In this document: in pieces, positions 36,382 through 47,206 of the stretch
Numbering within the stretch: the stretch's first letter is position 1
Layout: every line of letters begins with the position of its first letter
Assembly (NCBI GenBank): GCA_022842725.1
Contig: JALHOZ010000009.1
Coordinates: 62,001-126,000, forward strand
Direction: 5' to 3'
Length of the DNA: 64,000 nt
From: Saprospiraceae bacterium
Lineage (GTDB): Bacteria > Bacteroidota > Bacteroidia > Chitinophagales > Saprospiraceae
The notes under the pieces: generated by a model
Database searches by the model: none
Seen by the model: only the letters and a program-made list of their open reading frames with translations
Told to the model about the DNA's origin: nothing
Made by a program: the position numbers and the translations under genes

Positions 36382-36696
36382 GGGCAAAGATTTGTTTTGA
36401 AATCCAAAAGTAAGGCAACAAAACGAAACCTTCAAATTGTTAATACCAAATGATGATAATACACTGCCAAACACCTGATATTTTGGATCAAATGGTCGGA
36501 TTGTTTGAATTTTGTCATATTTTTTGATTGGTTTTGGTAAAAAAAATTCATAATCAACATATTCTGAAAATTTTATAAAAAAAATTGAATAAAAATATTA
36601 CTTCAAAACCAAAATAAAGTTTACCTTTGCGTCTCTTTTTGAAAAGGGTATGTTTTGCCCGTATCATTTTATATATTTTATAAATAAAAAAATAGT
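36382..36696. other. Divergent region upstream of the ribosomal cluster
   Basis: No gene. It contains the rpsL promoter element at 36622-36629 and an AT-rich leader. No riboswitch-like structure was recognised. Confidence 0.5.
36622..36629 (+). promoter_or_regulatory. -7 element (TACCTTTG) of the str operon
   Basis: Perfect TAnnTTTG followed by CG, 67 bp ahead of the rpsL ATG. This is the likely main promoter of the rpsL-rpsG-fusA unit. Confidence 0.55.
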
Positions 36697-37071
36697 ATGC
36701 CAACTATTAATCAACTTGTAAGAAAAGGTAGAGAAAAGGTAGTCGTTGCCTCTAAATCCCGGGCATTGGATTCATGCCCTCAGAAAAGAGGTGTATGTAC
36801 AAGGGTTTATACAACTACACCTAAAAAACCGAACTCTGCTTTGAGAAAAGTAGCTAAAGTGCGTCTGACAAACCAGATCGAGGTGATTGCCTATATTCCG
36901 GGAGAAGGACACAACCTGCAGGAACACTCCATCGTATTGGTGAGAGGTGGTAGGGTAAAAGACCTTCCGGGTGTACGTTACACCATCGTCAGAGGAGCCC
37001 TGGATACTGCCGGAGTTGCGAAGAGACTTCAGTCAAGGTCAAAATATGGAGCAAAAGCCCCTAAGAAATAG
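36697..37071 (+). CDS. rpsL: 30S ribosomal protein S12
   Basis: Decoding-centre protein of 124 residues. [16 protein letters not shown] and [13 protein letters not shown] are intact, including the two lysines that are mutated in streptomycin-resistant strains, so the wild-type form is present. The first gene of the str unit, 36 bp ahead of rpsG. Confidence 0.98.
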   Translation: MPTINQLVRKGREKVVVASKSRALDSCPQKRGVCTRVYTTTPKKPNSALRKVAKVRLTNQIEVIAYIPGEGHNLQEHSIVLVRGGRVKDLPGVRYTIVRGALDTAGVAKRLQSRSKYGAKAPKK

Positions 37072-37107
37072 TATATTCATAAAATTATCACAATATCATT
37101 GTAAAAG

Positions 37108-37575
37108 ATGAGAAAAAGAAAACCAAAAAAGAGATTCATTCAACCGGATCCAAGATTTAATGACCCGATGGTCACCCAGTTTGTTAATAACATGATGTGG
37201 GAAGGTAAAAAAAGTGTTTCATATGCCATTTTTTATGATGCCATGGACAGAATCGCTGAAAAAACCAGTGATAATCCGCATGATGTCTGGAAAAAAGCAT
37301 TAGAAAATACCATGCCTGCAGTTGAAGTTCGAAGTAAAAGAATCGGCGGAGCGACTTTCCAGATTCCTACAGAGATCAGACCTGCCAGAAGGTTGTCTAT
37401 CGGTATCAAATGGTTGATCAGATTCTCCCGCGCAAGAAGCGGAAAAGGTATGGCAGACAAATTAGCTGCTGAATTGATTGCAGCAAGCAAAGGGGAAGGA
37501 GCGTCCGTAAAAAGACGTGAAGATACCCACAGAATGGCAGAAGCCAACAGAGCATTCGCTCACTTTAAGGCTTAA
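37108..37575 (+). CDS. rpsG: 30S ribosomal protein S7
   Basis: Assembly protein of the 30S head, 155 residues, binding the 3' domain of 16S rRNA. MRKRKPKKRFIQPDPRFNDP at the start and VKRREDTHRMAEANRAFAHF at the end are typical. It lies between rpsL and fusA as in the classical str operon. Confidence 0.98.
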   Translation: MRKRKPKKRFIQPDPRFNDPMVTQFVNNMMWEGKKSVSYAIFYDAMDRIAEKTSDNPHDVWKKALENTMPAVEVRSKRIGGATFQIPTEIRPARRLSIGIKWLIRFSRARSGKGMADKLAAELIAASKGEGASVKRREDTHRMAEANRAFAHFKA

Positions 37576-37634
37576 TCTGCTTTTCAAATTTTGTAGTTCA
37601 TTTTCGTAATTAAAAGTTATCCATAACCATTATC

Positions 37635-39797
37635 ATGGGAAAAGATTTAAAATATACAAGAAATATTGGAATTGCGGCGCACATTGACGCCGGTAAAACA
37701 ACCACGACAGAAAGGATTTTATACTATACAGGTATAAGTCATAAAATCGGGGAAGTACATGATGGTGCTGCAACGATGGACTGGATGGAGCAGGAGCAGG
37801 AAAGAGGTATTACCATTACTTCTGCTGCAACTACATGTAATTGGAATTATCCGACGCATCAGGGACAATCCACTCCGGACACAACATCATATCATTTTAA
37901 TATCATCGATACTCCCGGTCACGTAGACTTTACTGTAGAAGTAAACAGATCGTTAAGGGTATTGGATGGTCTTGTATTTTTATTTAGTGCAGTTGATGGT
38001 GTTGAACCTCAGTCTGAAACTAACTGGAGACTTGCAGAAAGATATAAAGTTCCAAGTATTGCCTTTGTTAATAAAATGGACAGATCGGGCGCAGACTTTT
38101 TTAATGTTGTTAATGACATCAAAGAAAAATTGGGTGCCAATGCTATTCCACTTCAGGTTCCGATCGGGGCTGAAGAAAAATTCAAAGGTGCTATTGACCT
38201 GATCACCAAAGAAGCTATGGTTTGGAATGAGCACGATCAGGGAATGACATACCAAACGATCGACATACCTGCTGACTTAGTGGAAATTGTAGAAGAAACA
38301 CGAGGAAAATTGATCGAAGCAGTAGCAGAATATGATGAAGCTTTGATGGAAAAATATTTTGAAGATCCTGATTCAATTACGGTTCCTGAGATCCAGGCAG
38401 CCATCAGAAAGGCCGTTATCGATTTGGCATTCACACCGGTAATGTGCGGATCAGCTTTCAAAAACAAGGGAGTACAGGCAGTATTGGATGCAGTTTGCGC
38501 TTATTTGCCATGTCCTCTTGACGTAGAAGCGATCACAGGAACAAATCCTAAGACGGATAAAGAAGAAGAAAGAAGACCGACTGTAAAAGATCCTTTTGCA
38601 GCACTTGCTTTCAAAATTGCCACTGACCCTTACGTAGGACGATTGGCGTTTATGAGAGTTTATTCAGGTGCATTGGATGCTGGTTCATATGTATTGAATA
38701 CAAGATCCGGAAATAAAGAAAGAATTTCGAGACTATACCAAATGCACGCCAACAAACAAAACCCGATTGATAGGGTAGAAGCTGGTGATATTGCTGCCGG
38801 TGTTGGATTTAAAGACCTCAGAACGGGAGATACACTTTGTGATGAAGCCCATCCTATCGTTCTTGAAAGTATGGTTTTCCCTGATCCGGTGATTGGATTG
38901 GCTATCGAACCAAAAACACAAAAAGACCTTGATAAGTTGGGTATGGCTTTGTCAAAATTGGCAGAAGAAGATCCGACTTTCAGAGTAAGATATGACGATG
39001 AGACCAATCAAACCGTTATTAGTGGTATGGGTGAGCTTCACCTGGAGATCATTGTTGACCGTTTGAGAAGAGAATTTAAAGTTGAAGTCAACGAAGGGGC
39101 TCCTCAGGTTAATTATAAAGAAGCATTAACAGCCAGCGTAGAACATACAGAAAGATTGAAAAAACAATCGGGTGGTTCGGGTTTATTCGCTCAGATGTCC
39201 TTTGAATTAGGGCCTTCTGACGAGGCTTTCTTACAGTCAGAAGACTTTAAATCAGGGAAAACAAAATTACAATTTGTCAATGATATTTTCGGAGGATCAG
39301 TTCCAAAAGAATACTTTGCATCTATTGTAAAAGGTTTTAATTCTATGATGGACAATGGTGTTTTGGCAGGATACAATATCGACAGTATGAAAGTACGGTT
39401 GTATGATGGTCAGACACACGCAGTCGACTCCAAACCATTGGCATTCGAATTGTGTGCTAAAGAAGGTTTTAAAGAGGCAGCGAAAAAATGCGCGCCTGTA
39501 TTGTTGGAGCCTATCATGAAGTTGGAAGTCGTTTCTCCTGATGAGTATGTTGGTTCTGTTATCGGTGACCTGAACAGAAGACGAGGTATGCCAAAAGGAC
39601 AGGAGCCACGTTCAGGTGGAGCCGTTTCAATCTCTGCTGAAGTTCCTTTATCAGAAATGTTTGGTTATGTAACGCAGTTACGTACTATCACATCCGGTAG
39701 AGCAAGCAGCAGCATGGAATTCAGTCACTATGCACCTGCACCTAAAGGGGTTTCAGATGCTATTATTGAGAAGGCAAAAGGAGCTATAAAAGCTTAA
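37635..39797 (+). CDS. fusA: Elongation factor G
   Basis: Ribosomal translocase GTPase of 720 residues. The G1 loop [13 protein letters not shown] (K21), switch [11 protein letters not shown] and NKMD are intact. A short insert ahead of DTPG ([15 protein letters not shown]) lengthens the G domain compared with E. coli, as I have seen in other Bacteroidota. Domains II-V follow, with [14 protein letters not shown] in domain IV/V. No tuf gene follows, unlike the E. coli str operon. A promoter-like site for rpsJ lies in the 102-bp gap after it. Confidence 0.97.
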   Translation: MGKDLKYTRNIGIAAHIDAGKTTTTERILYYTGISHKIGEVHDGAATMDWMEQEQERGITITSAATTCNWNYPTHQGQSTPDTTSYHFNIIDTPGHVDFTVEVNRSLRVLDGLVFLFSAVDGVEPQSETNWRLAERYKVPSIAFVNKMDRSGADFFNVVNDIKEKLGANAIPLQVPIGAEEKFKGAIDLITKEAMVWNEHDQGMTYQTIDIPADLVEIVEETRGKLIEAVAEYDEALMEKYFEDPDSITVPEIQAAIRKAVIDLAFTPVMCGSAFKNKGVQAVLDAVCAYLPCPLDVEAITGTNPKTDKEEERRPTVKDPFAALAFKIATDPYVGRLAFMRVYSGALDAGSYVLNTRSGNKERISRLYQMHANKQNPIDRVEAGDIAAGVGFKDLRTGDTLCDEAHPIVLESMVFPDPVIGLAIEPKTQKDLDKLGMALSKLAEEDPTFRVRYDDETNQTVISGMGELHLEIIVDRLRREFKVEVNEGAPQVNYKEALTASVEHTERLKKQSGGSGLFAQMSFELGPSDEAFLQSEDFKSGKTKLQFVNDIFGGSVPKEYFASIVKGFNSMMDNGVLAGYNIDSMKVRLYDGQTHAVDSKPLAFELCAKEGFKEAAKKCAPVLLEPIMKLEVVSPDEYVGSVIGDLNRRRGMPKGQEPRSGGAVSISAEVPLSEMFGYVTQLRTITSGRASSSMEFSHYAPAPKGVSDAIIEKAKGAIKA

Positions 39798-39829
39798 TAT
39801 TTTGTTTTTCGAAAATATTTATAAAATTA

Positions 39830-39860
39830 TTTGGTAATTCATATTTTTGAGCTATCTTTG
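39830..39860 (+). promoter_or_regulatory. Promoter upstream of rpsJ (S10 operon)
   Basis: TTTG (39830-39833) and TATCTTTG (39853-39860) with 19 bp between them: a full match to the Bacteroidota -33/-7 pair, 40 bp ahead of the rpsJ ATG. Confidence 0.7.
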
Positions 39861-39899
39861 CGGCCTCAAAAAAAATAACATAAATTTTAAAATTAGGTT

Positions 39900-40208
39900 A
39901 TGAATCAAAAAATCAGGATAAAGCTCTGTTCTTACGATCACAACTTGGTAGATAAAAGTACCGAGAAGATTGTAAAAACAGTCAAAAACAGCGGTGCTGT
40001 TATTTCTGGTCCGATTCCTCTGCCCACCGAGAAGGAAGTTTTTACCGTGTTGCGTTCCCCGCACGTGAATAAAAAATCTCGAGAGCAGTTTCAATTAAGG
40101 ACCCACAAACGCGTAATCGAGATTTTCACACCCACTCAAAAAACAGTAGATGCTCTCTCCAAGTTAGAGCTTCCGAGTGGCGTGGATATCCAGGTTAAGC
40201 TCACATAA
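39900..40208 (+). CDS. rpsJ: 30S ribosomal protein S10
   Basis: A 102-residue 30S head protein (NusE), also part of antitermination complexes. [20 protein letters not shown] and the loop [20 protein letters not shown] are diagnostic. It heads the S10 gene set behind its own promoter; rplC follows after 80 bp, which hold a small CTAAAG/CTTTAG hairpin (40257-40273). Confidence 0.97.
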   Translation: MNQKIRIKLCSYDHNLVDKSTEKIVKTVKNSGAVISGPIPLPTEKEVFTVLRSPHVNKKSREQFQLRTHKRVIEIFTPTQKTVDALSKLELPSGVDIQVKLT

Positions 40209-40288
40209 CCGCCGGATTATTTAATTTTTAGATTCTAAGGTATAGTTTTCCAATATCTAAAGTTTTACTTTAGTTTAAATTTTTAATC

Positions 40289-40909
40289 ATGAATGGATTA
40301 ATAGGAAGAAAAATTGGTATGACCAGTATTTTTGATGCATCAGGTAAAAATGTAGCCTGTACTGTCATCGAAGCAACACCCAATATTGTCACTCAGGTTA
40401 AAACCATTGAAACAGATGGTTATGATGCAGTACAACTTTCTTGCGGTGAAGCAAAAGAAAAAAATGTAACCAAACCTCTGCAAGGACACTTCAAAAACGC
40501 AGATACAACACCAAAAATAAAAGTTGTGGAATTCCGTAACTATCCGGGATCCAAAACATTGGGTGATGCTGTAGATTTAGTTGAAGTTTTTTCTGAAGGT
40601 GATAAGGTAAGTGCAATCGGAACATCCAAAGGTAAAGGTTTTCAAGGTGTTGTTAAAAGACATAAATTTAGTGGAGTTGGTCAGGCAACACACGGTCAGC
40701 ACAACAGGTTGAGAGCTCCGGGTTCTGTAGGAGCATCTGCATGGCCTTCAAGAGTATTCAAAGGTGTCAGAATGGCCGGAAGAATGGGAGGAGACCGAGT
40801 TAAAACAAAAAATCTTAAGATCGTTAAACTCTTACCTGAAAGGAATCTGATTTTGATTCAGGGTTCAGTACCAGGGTGTAAAGGTTCTTATGTAATCATT
40901 GAAAAATAA
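40289..40909 (+). CDS. rplC: 50S ribosomal protein L3
   Basis: Early-assembly 50S protein of 206 residues near the peptidyl-transferase centre. [16 protein letters not shown] and the tip segment [20 protein letters not shown] are typical. The stop is 4 bp before rplD. Confidence 0.97.
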   Translation: MNGLIGRKIGMTSIFDASGKNVACTVIEATPNIVTQVKTIETDGYDAVQLSCGEAKEKNVTKPLQGHFKNADTTPKIKVVEFRNYPGSKTLGDAVDLVEVFSEGDKVSAIGTSKGKGFQGVVKRHKFSGVGQATHGQHNRLRAPGSVGASAWPSRVFKGVRMAGRMGGDRVKTKNLKIVKLLPERNLILIQGSVPGCKGSYVIIEK

Positions 40910-40913
40910 GAAG

Positions 40914-41528
40914 ATGAAAGTCGACGTATTAAATATTCAAGGACAAAGTACCGGAAGACAAATAGAATTACCGGAGTCTTTTTTTGGTGTGGAACCAAGT
41001 GCCCATGCTGTTTATCTTGCGGTTAAACAATACAATGCTGCACAAAGACAAGGTACCCACAAGGCTAAAGAAAGGTGGGAAATTGCCAGGTCTACAAAAA
41101 AGATTAAAAGACAAAAGGGAACAGGAACTGCCAGAGCAGGATCAATGAAGAGTCCACTTTTCAGAGGTGGTGGTCGTGTATTCGGTCCAAAACCTCATGA
41201 TTATGATATTGACGTCAATAAAAAAGTAAAATTATTGGCAAAAGTATCTGTATTGTCAGACAAAGCCCAAAAAGGTATGTTGAAGGTTGTTGAAGATTTT
41301 CAATTTGAAAAGCCAAACACAAAAGAGTTTGTTAAATTACTTAACAATCTTCAGGTTGAAGGAAAATCAATCGTTGTTTTGGAATCTGACAACAAAAATG
41401 TATATCTATCTGGTAGAAACATCCCTAAATCCGGTGTTGCAACATTAAAAGATGTTAATACATATCAGATCCTTCATGCTGATGTTTTGATTATGTCAGA
41501 AAATTCAATCAAAAAACTTTCATTGTAA
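40914..41528 (+). CDS. rplD: 50S ribosomal protein L4
   Basis: A 204-residue exit-tunnel protein. The ATG at 40914 (MKVDVLNIQGQ) is preferred over an in-frame codon five residues upstream that falls inside rplC. The tunnel loop KRQKGTGTARAGSMKSPLFR is conserved. In E. coli L4 represses the S10 operon; whether it does here is not known. Confidence 0.96.
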   Translation: MKVDVLNIQGQSTGRQIELPESFFGVEPSAHAVYLAVKQYNAAQRQGTHKAKERWEIARSTKKIKRQKGTGTARAGSMKSPLFRGGGRVFGPKPHDYDIDVNKKVKLLAKVSVLSDKAQKGMLKVVEDFQFEKPNTKEFVKLLNNLQVEGKSIVVLESDNKNVYLSGRNIPKSGVATLKDVNTYQILHADVLIMSENSIKKLSL

Positions 41529-41547
41529 TTTCTAAATTCAACGAATC

Positions 41548-41850
41548 ATGAAGCAGATTTTAATTAAACCGGTCATATCTGAAAAATCAGAAAGAGGTTC
41601 CAATAAACAGAATGTTTATACATTTGTGGTTGACAAATCAGCCAACAAAATCGAGATAAAAAAGGCAGTTGAGTCTATGTATGCTACCAATGTTGTAGAG
41701 GTAAATACAGCAATCATGCCTGCAAAATTAAAGTCCAGAAATACCAAAACCGCCATCGTAAAAGGCCGGGTTAGTGCTTACAAAAAAGCATATGTAAAAC
41801 TTGCAGACGGCGAAGAATTAGATATTTACGGAGCATCAGAAAACGAATAA
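41548..41850 (+). CDS. rplW: 50S ribosomal protein L23
   Basis: A 100-residue protein at the tunnel exit where SRP and trigger factor dock. ILIKPVISEKSERGSNKQN and KIEIKKAVESMYATNVVEV match the family. Confidence 0.96.
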   Translation: MKQILIKPVISEKSERGSNKQNVYTFVVDKSANKIEIKKAVESMYATNVVEVNTAIMPAKLKSRNTKTAIVKGRVSAYKKAYVKLADGEELDIYGASENE

Positions 41851-41879
41851 TTATTTCATTCTAGATAAAGAATTGTAAT

Positions 41880-42704
41880 ATGGCAATCAGAAAATTTAGA
41901 CCCGTAACGCCCAGTCTCCGAACCAGAGTTGGAAACGCGTTTTCGGAAATTACCACGGACAAACCTGAAAAGAGTTTAGTTTCCGGTACAGGTAAGTCCG
42001 GAGGTAGAAATCATACGGGAAAAATGACCATGCGACAAATTGGTGGTGGTCACAAAAGAAGATACAGAGTTATCGACTTTAAACGTGATAAAGATGGTAT
42101 TCCTGCAAAAGTAGCTACCATTGAATATGATCCGAACAGGTCTGCTTTTATTGCTTTATTGAATTATGCAGATGGAGAAAAAAGATATATTATCGCACCT
42201 GATTCCATTCAGGTTGGTGATACTGTAGTTTCCGGAAAAGGTGCTACTCCTGATACAGGAAACGGTCTTTTCCTTGCTGATGTTCCTTTGGGATCTAACA
42301 TCCATGCTATCGAGATGCAACCTGGTAAAGGGGCAGCTTTGGCTAGAAGTGCCGGTACGTATTGTACCATGATGGGTCGGGAAGGTATTTACGCAATCGT
42401 AAAGCTTCCTTCCGGTGAAATCCGCAGGATTTTATTGACTTGTAAGGCAGTTATGGGCAGAACATCCAATCCGGATCACGGATTGACAGTTTCCGGTAAA
42501 GCTGGTAAGTCAAGACATTTAGGAAGAAGACCACGAGTAAGAGGGGTTGCGATGAACCCTGTAGATCACCCGATGGGTGGTGGTGAAGGTAGGTCTTCAG
42601 GAGGACATCCGCGTTCAAGAACAGGTATTATGGCTAAAGGTCAGAAAACCAGAAACGTGAACAAGTCTTCAAGTCGTTTGATTATTTCTAAAAGGAAAAA
42701 ATAA
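41880..42704 (+). CDS. rplB: 50S ribosomal protein L2
   Basis: A 274-residue protein needed for subunit association and peptidyl transfer. [20 protein letters not shown] and the C-terminal block [19 protein letters not shown], with the functionally important His, are intact. Confidence 0.98.
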   Translation: MAIRKFRPVTPSLRTRVGNAFSEITTDKPEKSLVSGTGKSGGRNHTGKMTMRQIGGGHKRRYRVIDFKRDKDGIPAKVATIEYDPNRSAFIALLNYADGEKRYIIAPDSIQVGDTVVSGKGATPDTGNGLFLADVPLGSNIHAIEMQPGKGAALARSAGTYCTMMGREGIYAIVKLPSGEIRRILLTCKAVMGRTSNPDHGLTVSGKAGKSRHLGRRPRVRGVAMNPVDHPMGGGEGRSSGGHPRSRTGIMAKGQKTRNVNKSSSRLIISKRKK

Positions 42705-42719
42705 TTTTAAATAGGTACA

Positions 42720-42983
42720 ATGGCTAGATCAATTAAAAAAGGTCCATACGTTTTTCACAAGCTTTTAGACAAAGTTGCTAAAGCTAATGAATCAACAAAA
42801 AAAGGAGTTATCAAAACATGGTCGAGATCGTCTATGATCATTCCTGATATGATTGGGCATACAATAGCTGTTCACAACGGCAGGGCTTTCATTCCTGTAT
42901 TTGTGACTGAAAACATGGTAGGTCACAAACTAGGGGAGTTCTCTCCTACAAGGACATTTAAAGGCCATACCGGTAAAAAATAG
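42720..42983 (+). CDS. rpsS: 30S ribosomal protein S19
   Basis: An 87-residue head protein forming the S13/S19 unit. [19 protein letters not shown] and [20 protein letters not shown] are diagnostic. 15 bp after rplB. Confidence 0.97.
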   Translation: MARSIKKGPYVFHKLLDKVAKANESTKKGVIKTWSRSSMIIPDMIGHTIAVHNGRAFIPVFVTENMVGHKLGEFSPTRTFKGHTGKK

Positions 42984-43015
42984 TAATTAACTCAGAAGTC
43001 ATAAAAACAAAAGTC

Positions 43016-43372
43016 ATGGAGGCTGTTGCAAAATTAAGAAATTGTCCGATGTCCGCTCGTAAAATGAGGTTGGTTGTAGACAATATCAGAGGCAAATCAG
43101 TAGATGATGCTTTAAATATCTTAAAGTATACCAATAAAGAGGCAGCGGTTTGGTTAAACAAACTGGTTTTATCTGCTATATCAAATTGGGTAAATAAATC
43201 GGGCGATTTAAGTCCGGAAGATTATAAATTGTTTATCAAAACAGCTTTTGTTGATGGCGGGACAGTCATGAAAAGATTCAGACCTGCGCCACATGGTAGG
43301 GCTCACCGAATCCGAAAAAGAACCAACCATATCACGATAGTTGTGGATAACAAAGTTAAAATAGAAGAATAA
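43016..43372 (+). CDS. rplV: 50S ribosomal protein L22
   Basis: A 118-residue tunnel-lining protein. LRNCPMSARKMRLVVDNIRG and the beta-hairpin RFRPAPHGRAHRIRKRTNHI match the family. Confidence 0.97.
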   Translation: MEAVAKLRNCPMSARKMRLVVDNIRGKSVDDALNILKYTNKEAAVWLNKLVLSAISNWVNKSGDLSPEDYKLFIKTAFVDGGTVMKRFRPAPHGRAHRIRKRTNHITIVVDNKVKIEE

Positions 43373-43387
43373 TAAAAGTAATCCAAA

Positions 43388-44155
43388 ATGGGTCAAAAAA
43401 CAAATCCAATAGGTAATAGATTAGGAATCATCAAAGGTTGGGATTCCAGTTGGTTTGGAGGAAAAGATTTTGCCGCCAAAGTAGTGGAAGACGAAAAAAT
43501 CAGGGTTTACCTGAATGCCCGAATCCAGAAAGGTGGTATTTCCAAAATAGTTATCGAGAGAACATTAAAACGTGTTACCGTAACCATTCATACTTCAAGA
43601 CCAGGGATTATTATCGGTAAAGGAGGCCAGGAAGTGGACAGAATTAAGGAGGAGTTGAAAAAACTTACCAAAAAAGATGTTCAGATAAATATTATTGAGA
43701 TCAGAAAACCTGAGATTGATGCTGCAATAGTAGGAGAAACCATTGCAAAACAGATCGAATCCAGGGTAAATTATAAAAGAGCCATAAAGATGGCGATTCA
43801 GGCAGCTATTCGCGCCGGAGCTGAAGGTATCAAAGTGAGAGCAAGCGGACGTTTGAACGGAGCAGAGATGGCCAGAAGCGAAGAATTTAAAGAAGGAAGA
43901 ACACCTCTTCATACTTTCAGAGCTGATATTGATTATTCTATCAAAGAAGCATTGACAGTTTATGGTAAAATTGGTATCAAAACCTGGATTTGTAAAGGTG
44001 AAGTTTTAGAGAAAAGAGACCTTTCACCAAATGTAGGAGTTGGTAAAGTCAACGAAACCGGATCTTCAAATTCACAGGGAAATGATCGTGGTGGAAGACG
44101 CCAGGATGACCGCAGAAGGAATGATAATCGCGGTGGACAAAAATCCAGAAAATAA
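43388..44155 (+). CDS. rpsC: 30S ribosomal protein S3
   Basis: A 255-residue protein lining the mRNA entry site. KH domain with [16 protein letters not shown], then [15 protein letters not shown]. The C-terminus carries an added Arg/Asp/Gly/Asn-rich tail (from [15 protein letters not shown]), a disordered extension beyond the common length. A promoter element follows in the 87-bp gap to rplP. Confidence 0.97.
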   Translation: MGQKTNPIGNRLGIIKGWDSSWFGGKDFAAKVVEDEKIRVYLNARIQKGGISKIVIERTLKRVTVTIHTSRPGIIIGKGGQEVDRIKEELKKLTKKDVQINIIEIRKPEIDAAIVGETIAKQIESRVNYKRAIKMAIQAAIRAGAEGIKVRASGRLNGAEMARSEEFKEGRTPLHTFRADIDYSIKEALTVYGKIGIKTWICKGEVLEKRDLSPNVGVGKVNETGSSNSQGNDRGGRRQDDRRRNDNRGGQKSRK

Positions 44156-44193
44156 AATCCTTTAACAATAGCCTATAATTGAATAAATAGTTT

Positions 44194-44201
44194 TACTTTT
44201 G
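44194..44201 (+). promoter_or_regulatory. -7 element between rpsC and rplP
   Basis: TACTTTTG followed by CGG is a perfect TAnnTTTG match in an 87-bp gap, 41 bp ahead of the rplP start. It may be an internal promoter for the second half of the cluster. No good -33 partner. Confidence 0.5.
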
Positions 44202-44242
44202 CGGCACTTTTCAAAAAAAGTAAACAAACTAAAGTTTAAGCC

Positions 44243-44662
44243 ATGTTACAACCAAAAAGAACGAGATACAGAAAGCAGCATAAAATGAACCCTAAAGGGG
44301 TTGCTATCAAAGGTAGCACAGTCTCTTTCGGATCTTTTGCGCTAAAATCAATGGAAATTGGTCGAATAACCAACAGACAATTGGAATCTGCAAGGATTGC
44401 TATGACTCGTTACATGAAAAGGGAAGGAAAAGTTTGGATTCGAATTTTTCCTGACAAACCGGTAACCAAAAAACCTCAGGAGGTTAGGATGGGTAAGGGT
44501 AAAGGTGCCCTTGACCATTGGGTTGCAGTTGTTAAACCGGGAAAAATAATGTTCGAGCTGGACGGTGTTCCTTCAGCAATTGCGATTGAGGCGCTCAGAC
44601 TTGCAGCTCAGAAATTGCCGGTTATGACAAAAACAGTAGTTAGAGCAGATTATAGCGAATAA
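44243..44662 (+). CDS. rplP: 50S ribosomal protein L16
   Basis: A 139-residue protein at the tRNA-binding centre of the 50S subunit. [19 protein letters not shown] and [20 protein letters not shown] are typical. Confidence 0.97.
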   Translation: MLQPKRTRYRKQHKMNPKGVAIKGSTVSFGSFALKSMEIGRITNRQLESARIAMTRYMKREGKVWIRIFPDKPVTKKPQEVRMGKGKGALDHWVAVVKPGKIMFELDGVPSAIAIEALRLAAQKLPVMTKTVVRADYSE

Positions 44663-44682
44663 TAGAATAGAAATTTAATACA

Positions 44683-44937
44683 ATGGCAAGTAATACATAT
44701 TTGGAACTTCAGGGATTAGCAAGTGATGCTATAGAAGGACAATTAAAAGATATACAAGCTGATCTCAATAGAATGAAGTATGATCATGCTTCCAAGGGAT
44801 TGGAAAATCCAACGGAATTGAGAGCTCTTAAACTCAAGGTTGCACAGTACAAAACTGAACTCAGAGCCAGAGAAATCAAAAGCATGACTCCGGAGCAGAT
44901 TAAAAAAAGAGATAGAATTCGTTTAAGAAGGAAATAA
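44683..44937 (+). CDS. rpmC: 50S ribosomal protein L29
   Basis: An 84-residue protein at the tunnel exit. The helical hairpin core (LKDIQADLNRMKYDHASKG, LRALKLKVAQYKTELRARE) is followed by a basic tail (TPEQIKKRDRIRLRRK), making it longer than the E. coli protein (63). Confidence 0.94.
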   Translation: MASNTYLELQGLASDAIEGQLKDIQADLNRMKYDHASKGLENPTELRALKLKVAQYKTELRAREIKSMTPEQIKKRDRIRLRRK

Positions 44938-44949
44938 AATATCACGACG

Positions 44950-45207
44950 ATGACTGATAATGTTTTAAATAAAGTACGGGTAGGTGTTGTAGCCAGCGAC
45001 AAAATGGATAAGTCCATCACTGTTTTAATTGAAAGAAAATTAAAACACCCTATCTACGGTAAATTCGTTAAAAGATCCAAGAAATTTATGGTTCATGACG
45101 AAAATAATGAGTGTAAAGTCGGTGATACAGTAAAGATTACTGAAACACGACCGCTCAGTAAAAATAAAAGCTGGCGCGTAGTGGAAATTGTTGAAAGAGC
45201 TAAATAA
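44950..45207 (+). CDS. rpsQ: 30S ribosomal protein S17
   Basis: An 85-residue OB-fold protein binding 16S r[22 protein letters not shown] and [20 protein letters not shown] are diagnostic. 12 bp after rpmC. Confidence 0.96.
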   Translation: MTDNVLNKVRVGVVASDKMDKSITVLIERKLKHPIYGKFVKRSKKFMVHDENNECKVGDTVKITETRPLSKNKSWRVVEIVERAK

Positions 45208-45225
45208 TTTTTTAAATCACTCGAG

Positions 45226-45591
45226 ATGATACAACAAGAATCAAGATTAAAGGTAGCCGATAATTCAGGAGCAAAAGAAGTTCTTTGCATCAGAGTTTTG
45301 GGTGGAACAAAAAGAAGGTATGCTTCTGTTGGAGACAAAATAGTTGTTGCTGTTAAGTCAGCTACTCCGACAGGTATTAAAAAAGGTACCGTTTCTAAAG
45401 CAGTTATTGTAAGAACAGCAAAAGAAATACGTCGCAAAGATGGTTCTTATATTCGTTTTGACGATAATGCAGTTGTACTCTTAAACGCTGCTGATGATCC
45501 GAGAGGATCCCGTATTTTTGGACCTGTAGCCCGTGAATTAAGAGACAAGGACTACATGCGTATTGTTTCACTGGCACCTGAAGTGCTTTAA
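45226..45591 (+). CDS. rplN: 50S ribosomal protein L14
   Basis: A 121-residue intersubunit-bridge protein. [20 protein letters not shown] and [17 protein letters not shown] are typical and complete. Confidence 0.97.
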   Translation: MIQQESRLKVADNSGAKEVLCIRVLGGTKRRYASVGDKIVVAVKSATPTGIKKGTVSKAVIVRTAKEIRRKDGSYIRFDDNAVVLLNAADDPRGSRIFGPVARELRDKDYMRIVSLAPEVL

Positions 45592-45602
45592 TTAATTGTA
45601 TT

Positions 45603-45935
45603 ATGTCTGTAAAAAGATTCGCACCTAAGTTACATATCAAAAAAGGGGATAAAGTAAAAGTTATCGCCGGTTCTGACAGAGGTTCTGTCGGAGAAGTAAA
45701 AGTTGTTTTCCCAAGTGAAAACAAAGCGATAGTGGATGGTTTGAACATGAAAACCAAACACATAAAGCCGGTAAATGACAATCCGGGCGGTATCAATCAA
45801 ATAGAAGCTCCGATACATTTGTCAAATCTTATGTTGGTAGATCCTAAATCAGGTCAAGCCACCAGAACCGGAAGGAAGGAGGTGGATGGAAAATCCAAAC
45901 GTTTTTCTAAAAAATCAGGAGAAATTATCAAGTGA
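45603..45935 (+). CDS. rplX: 50S ribosomal protein L24
   Basis: A 110-residue early-assembly protein with the KOW motif ([20 protein letters not shown]). Its TGA overlaps the ATG of rplE by one base, TGATG. Confidence 0.96.
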   Translation: MSVKRFAPKLHIKKGDKVKVIAGSDRGSVGEVKVVFPSENKAIVDGLNMKTKHIKPVNDNPGGINQIEAPIHLSNLMLVDPKSGQATRTGRKEVDGKSKRFSKKSGEIIK

Positions 45936-46492
45936 TGAGTAATACAACAAGTCTTAAAGACAAATATAGAAGCGAGGTAGTATCTGCACTTATGGAGCAA
46001 TTTAATTATAAAAGTACCATGCAGATTCCTAAATTATTAAAGATCAGTATTAATCAGGGTGTTGGTAATGCAACCCAGGATAAAAAGCTGGTGGATAACG
46101 CAGTAAATGAGATGACCACCATTACCGGTCAAAAGGCTGTTGCTACGATTGCATCGAAGTCTATCTCAAATTTTAAATTGAGAGAGTTTATGCCGATTGG
46201 TGCAAGAGTGACTCTAAGAGATAAAAAAATGTACGAATTTCTGGAGAGATTTATAACCGTAGCCCTTCCAAGGGTAAGGGATTTCAAAGGAATCAATGAT
46301 AAAAGTTTTGATGGTCGGGGAAATTATTCTTTAGGTATTAAAGAACAAATTATTTTTCCTGAGATAGACATTGATAAGGTTCCAAGAATTACAGGAATGG
46401 ATATCACTTTTGTTACATCTGCAAAAACAGATGCGGAAGCTTATGCTTTATTGAAAGCGTTGGGCTTACCATTTAAAAATCAAAAAAATTAA
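45935..46492 (+). CDS. rplE: 50S ribosomal protein L5
   Basis: A 185-residue protein binding 5S rRNA. The ATG at 45935 is preferred to a GTG three bases upstream; it overlaps the rplX stop and suggests translational coupling. [20 protein letters not shown] and [20 protein letters not shown] are typical. Confidence 0.96.
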   Translation: MSNTTSLKDKYRSEVVSALMEQFNYKSTMQIPKLLKISINQGVGNATQDKKLVDNAVNEMTTITGQKAVATIASKSISNFKLREFMPIGARVTLRDKKMYEFLERFITVALPRVRDFKGINDKSFDGRGNYSLGIKEQIIFPEIDIDKVPRITGMDITFVTSAKTDAEAYALLKALGLPFKNQKN

Positions 46493-46496
46493 TGCC

Positions 46497-46766
46497 ATGG
46501 CAAAAAAGTCCATCATTGCAAGAGAAGTTAAAAGACAAAAATTGGTCGATAAATACGCTGAAATCCGTGCGAAATTAAAAGCAGAAGGGGATTACGAAGC
46601 GTTGGATAAATTACCCAGGAATTCTTCAAAAGTAAGATTACATAACAGATGCCAACTTACAGGAAGGCCTAAGGGGTATATCAGACGTTTTGGTATAAAC
46701 CGGGTAACATTCAGATTAATGGCCAATGATGGTAAAATTCCTGGTGTAACAAAAGCCAGTTGGTAA
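46497..46766 (+). CDS. rpsN: 30S ribosomal protein S14, zinc-free form
   Basis: An 89-residue 30S head protein. The zinc-binding CxxC pairs of the short S14 type are absent and [20 protein letters not shown] is the long-form (C-minus) signature, so no zinc is needed. Confidence 0.96.
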   Translation: MAKKSIIAREVKRQKLVDKYAEIRAKLKAEGDYEALDKLPRNSSKVRLHNRCQLTGRPKGYIRRFGINRVTFRLMANDGKIPGVTKASW

Positions 46767-46786
46767 AATTTTAAAGCAATAACACA

Positions 46787-47188
46787 ATGATAGTAACAGA
46801 TCCTATTGCAGATTATTTGACGCGTATCAGAAACGCTCAGAAAGCAGGACACAAGATCGTAGAAATACCTTCTTCTAACATTAAAAAAGGTATAACTGAG
46901 ATTTTATATGATCAGGGATATATCCTGAAGTATAAATTTGATGATGAAGCCGGAAAACAAGGTATTATCAGTATTGCTTTAAAGTACGATACTTCTAAAA
47001 GGCCTGTTATCAGAGAATTAGGAAGGATTAGCAGACCGGGGTTGAGACAATACGCTTCTGCTGAAGAACTACCTAAAGTAATTAATGGTTTGGGTATCGC
47101 AATTATTTCAACATCAAAAGGTTTAATGACGGACAAAAAAGCCAGACAAAACCATATCGGTGGAGAGGTTCTTTGTTACGTGTATTAA
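46787..47188 (+). CDS. rpsH: 30S ribosomal protein S8
   Basis: A 133-residue central-domain protein and, in E. coli, the spc-operon repressor. [19 protein letters not shown] and [20 protein letters not shown] are diagnostic. Confidence 0.97.
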   Translation: MIVTDPIADYLTRIRNAQKAGHKIVEIPSSNIKKGITEILYDQGYILKYKFDDEAGKQGIISIALKYDTSKRPVIRELGRISRPGLRQYASAEELPKVINGLGIAIISTSKGLMTDKKARQNHIGGEVLCYVY

Positions 47189-47206
47189 TATTTAAATTTA
47201 AGTACA

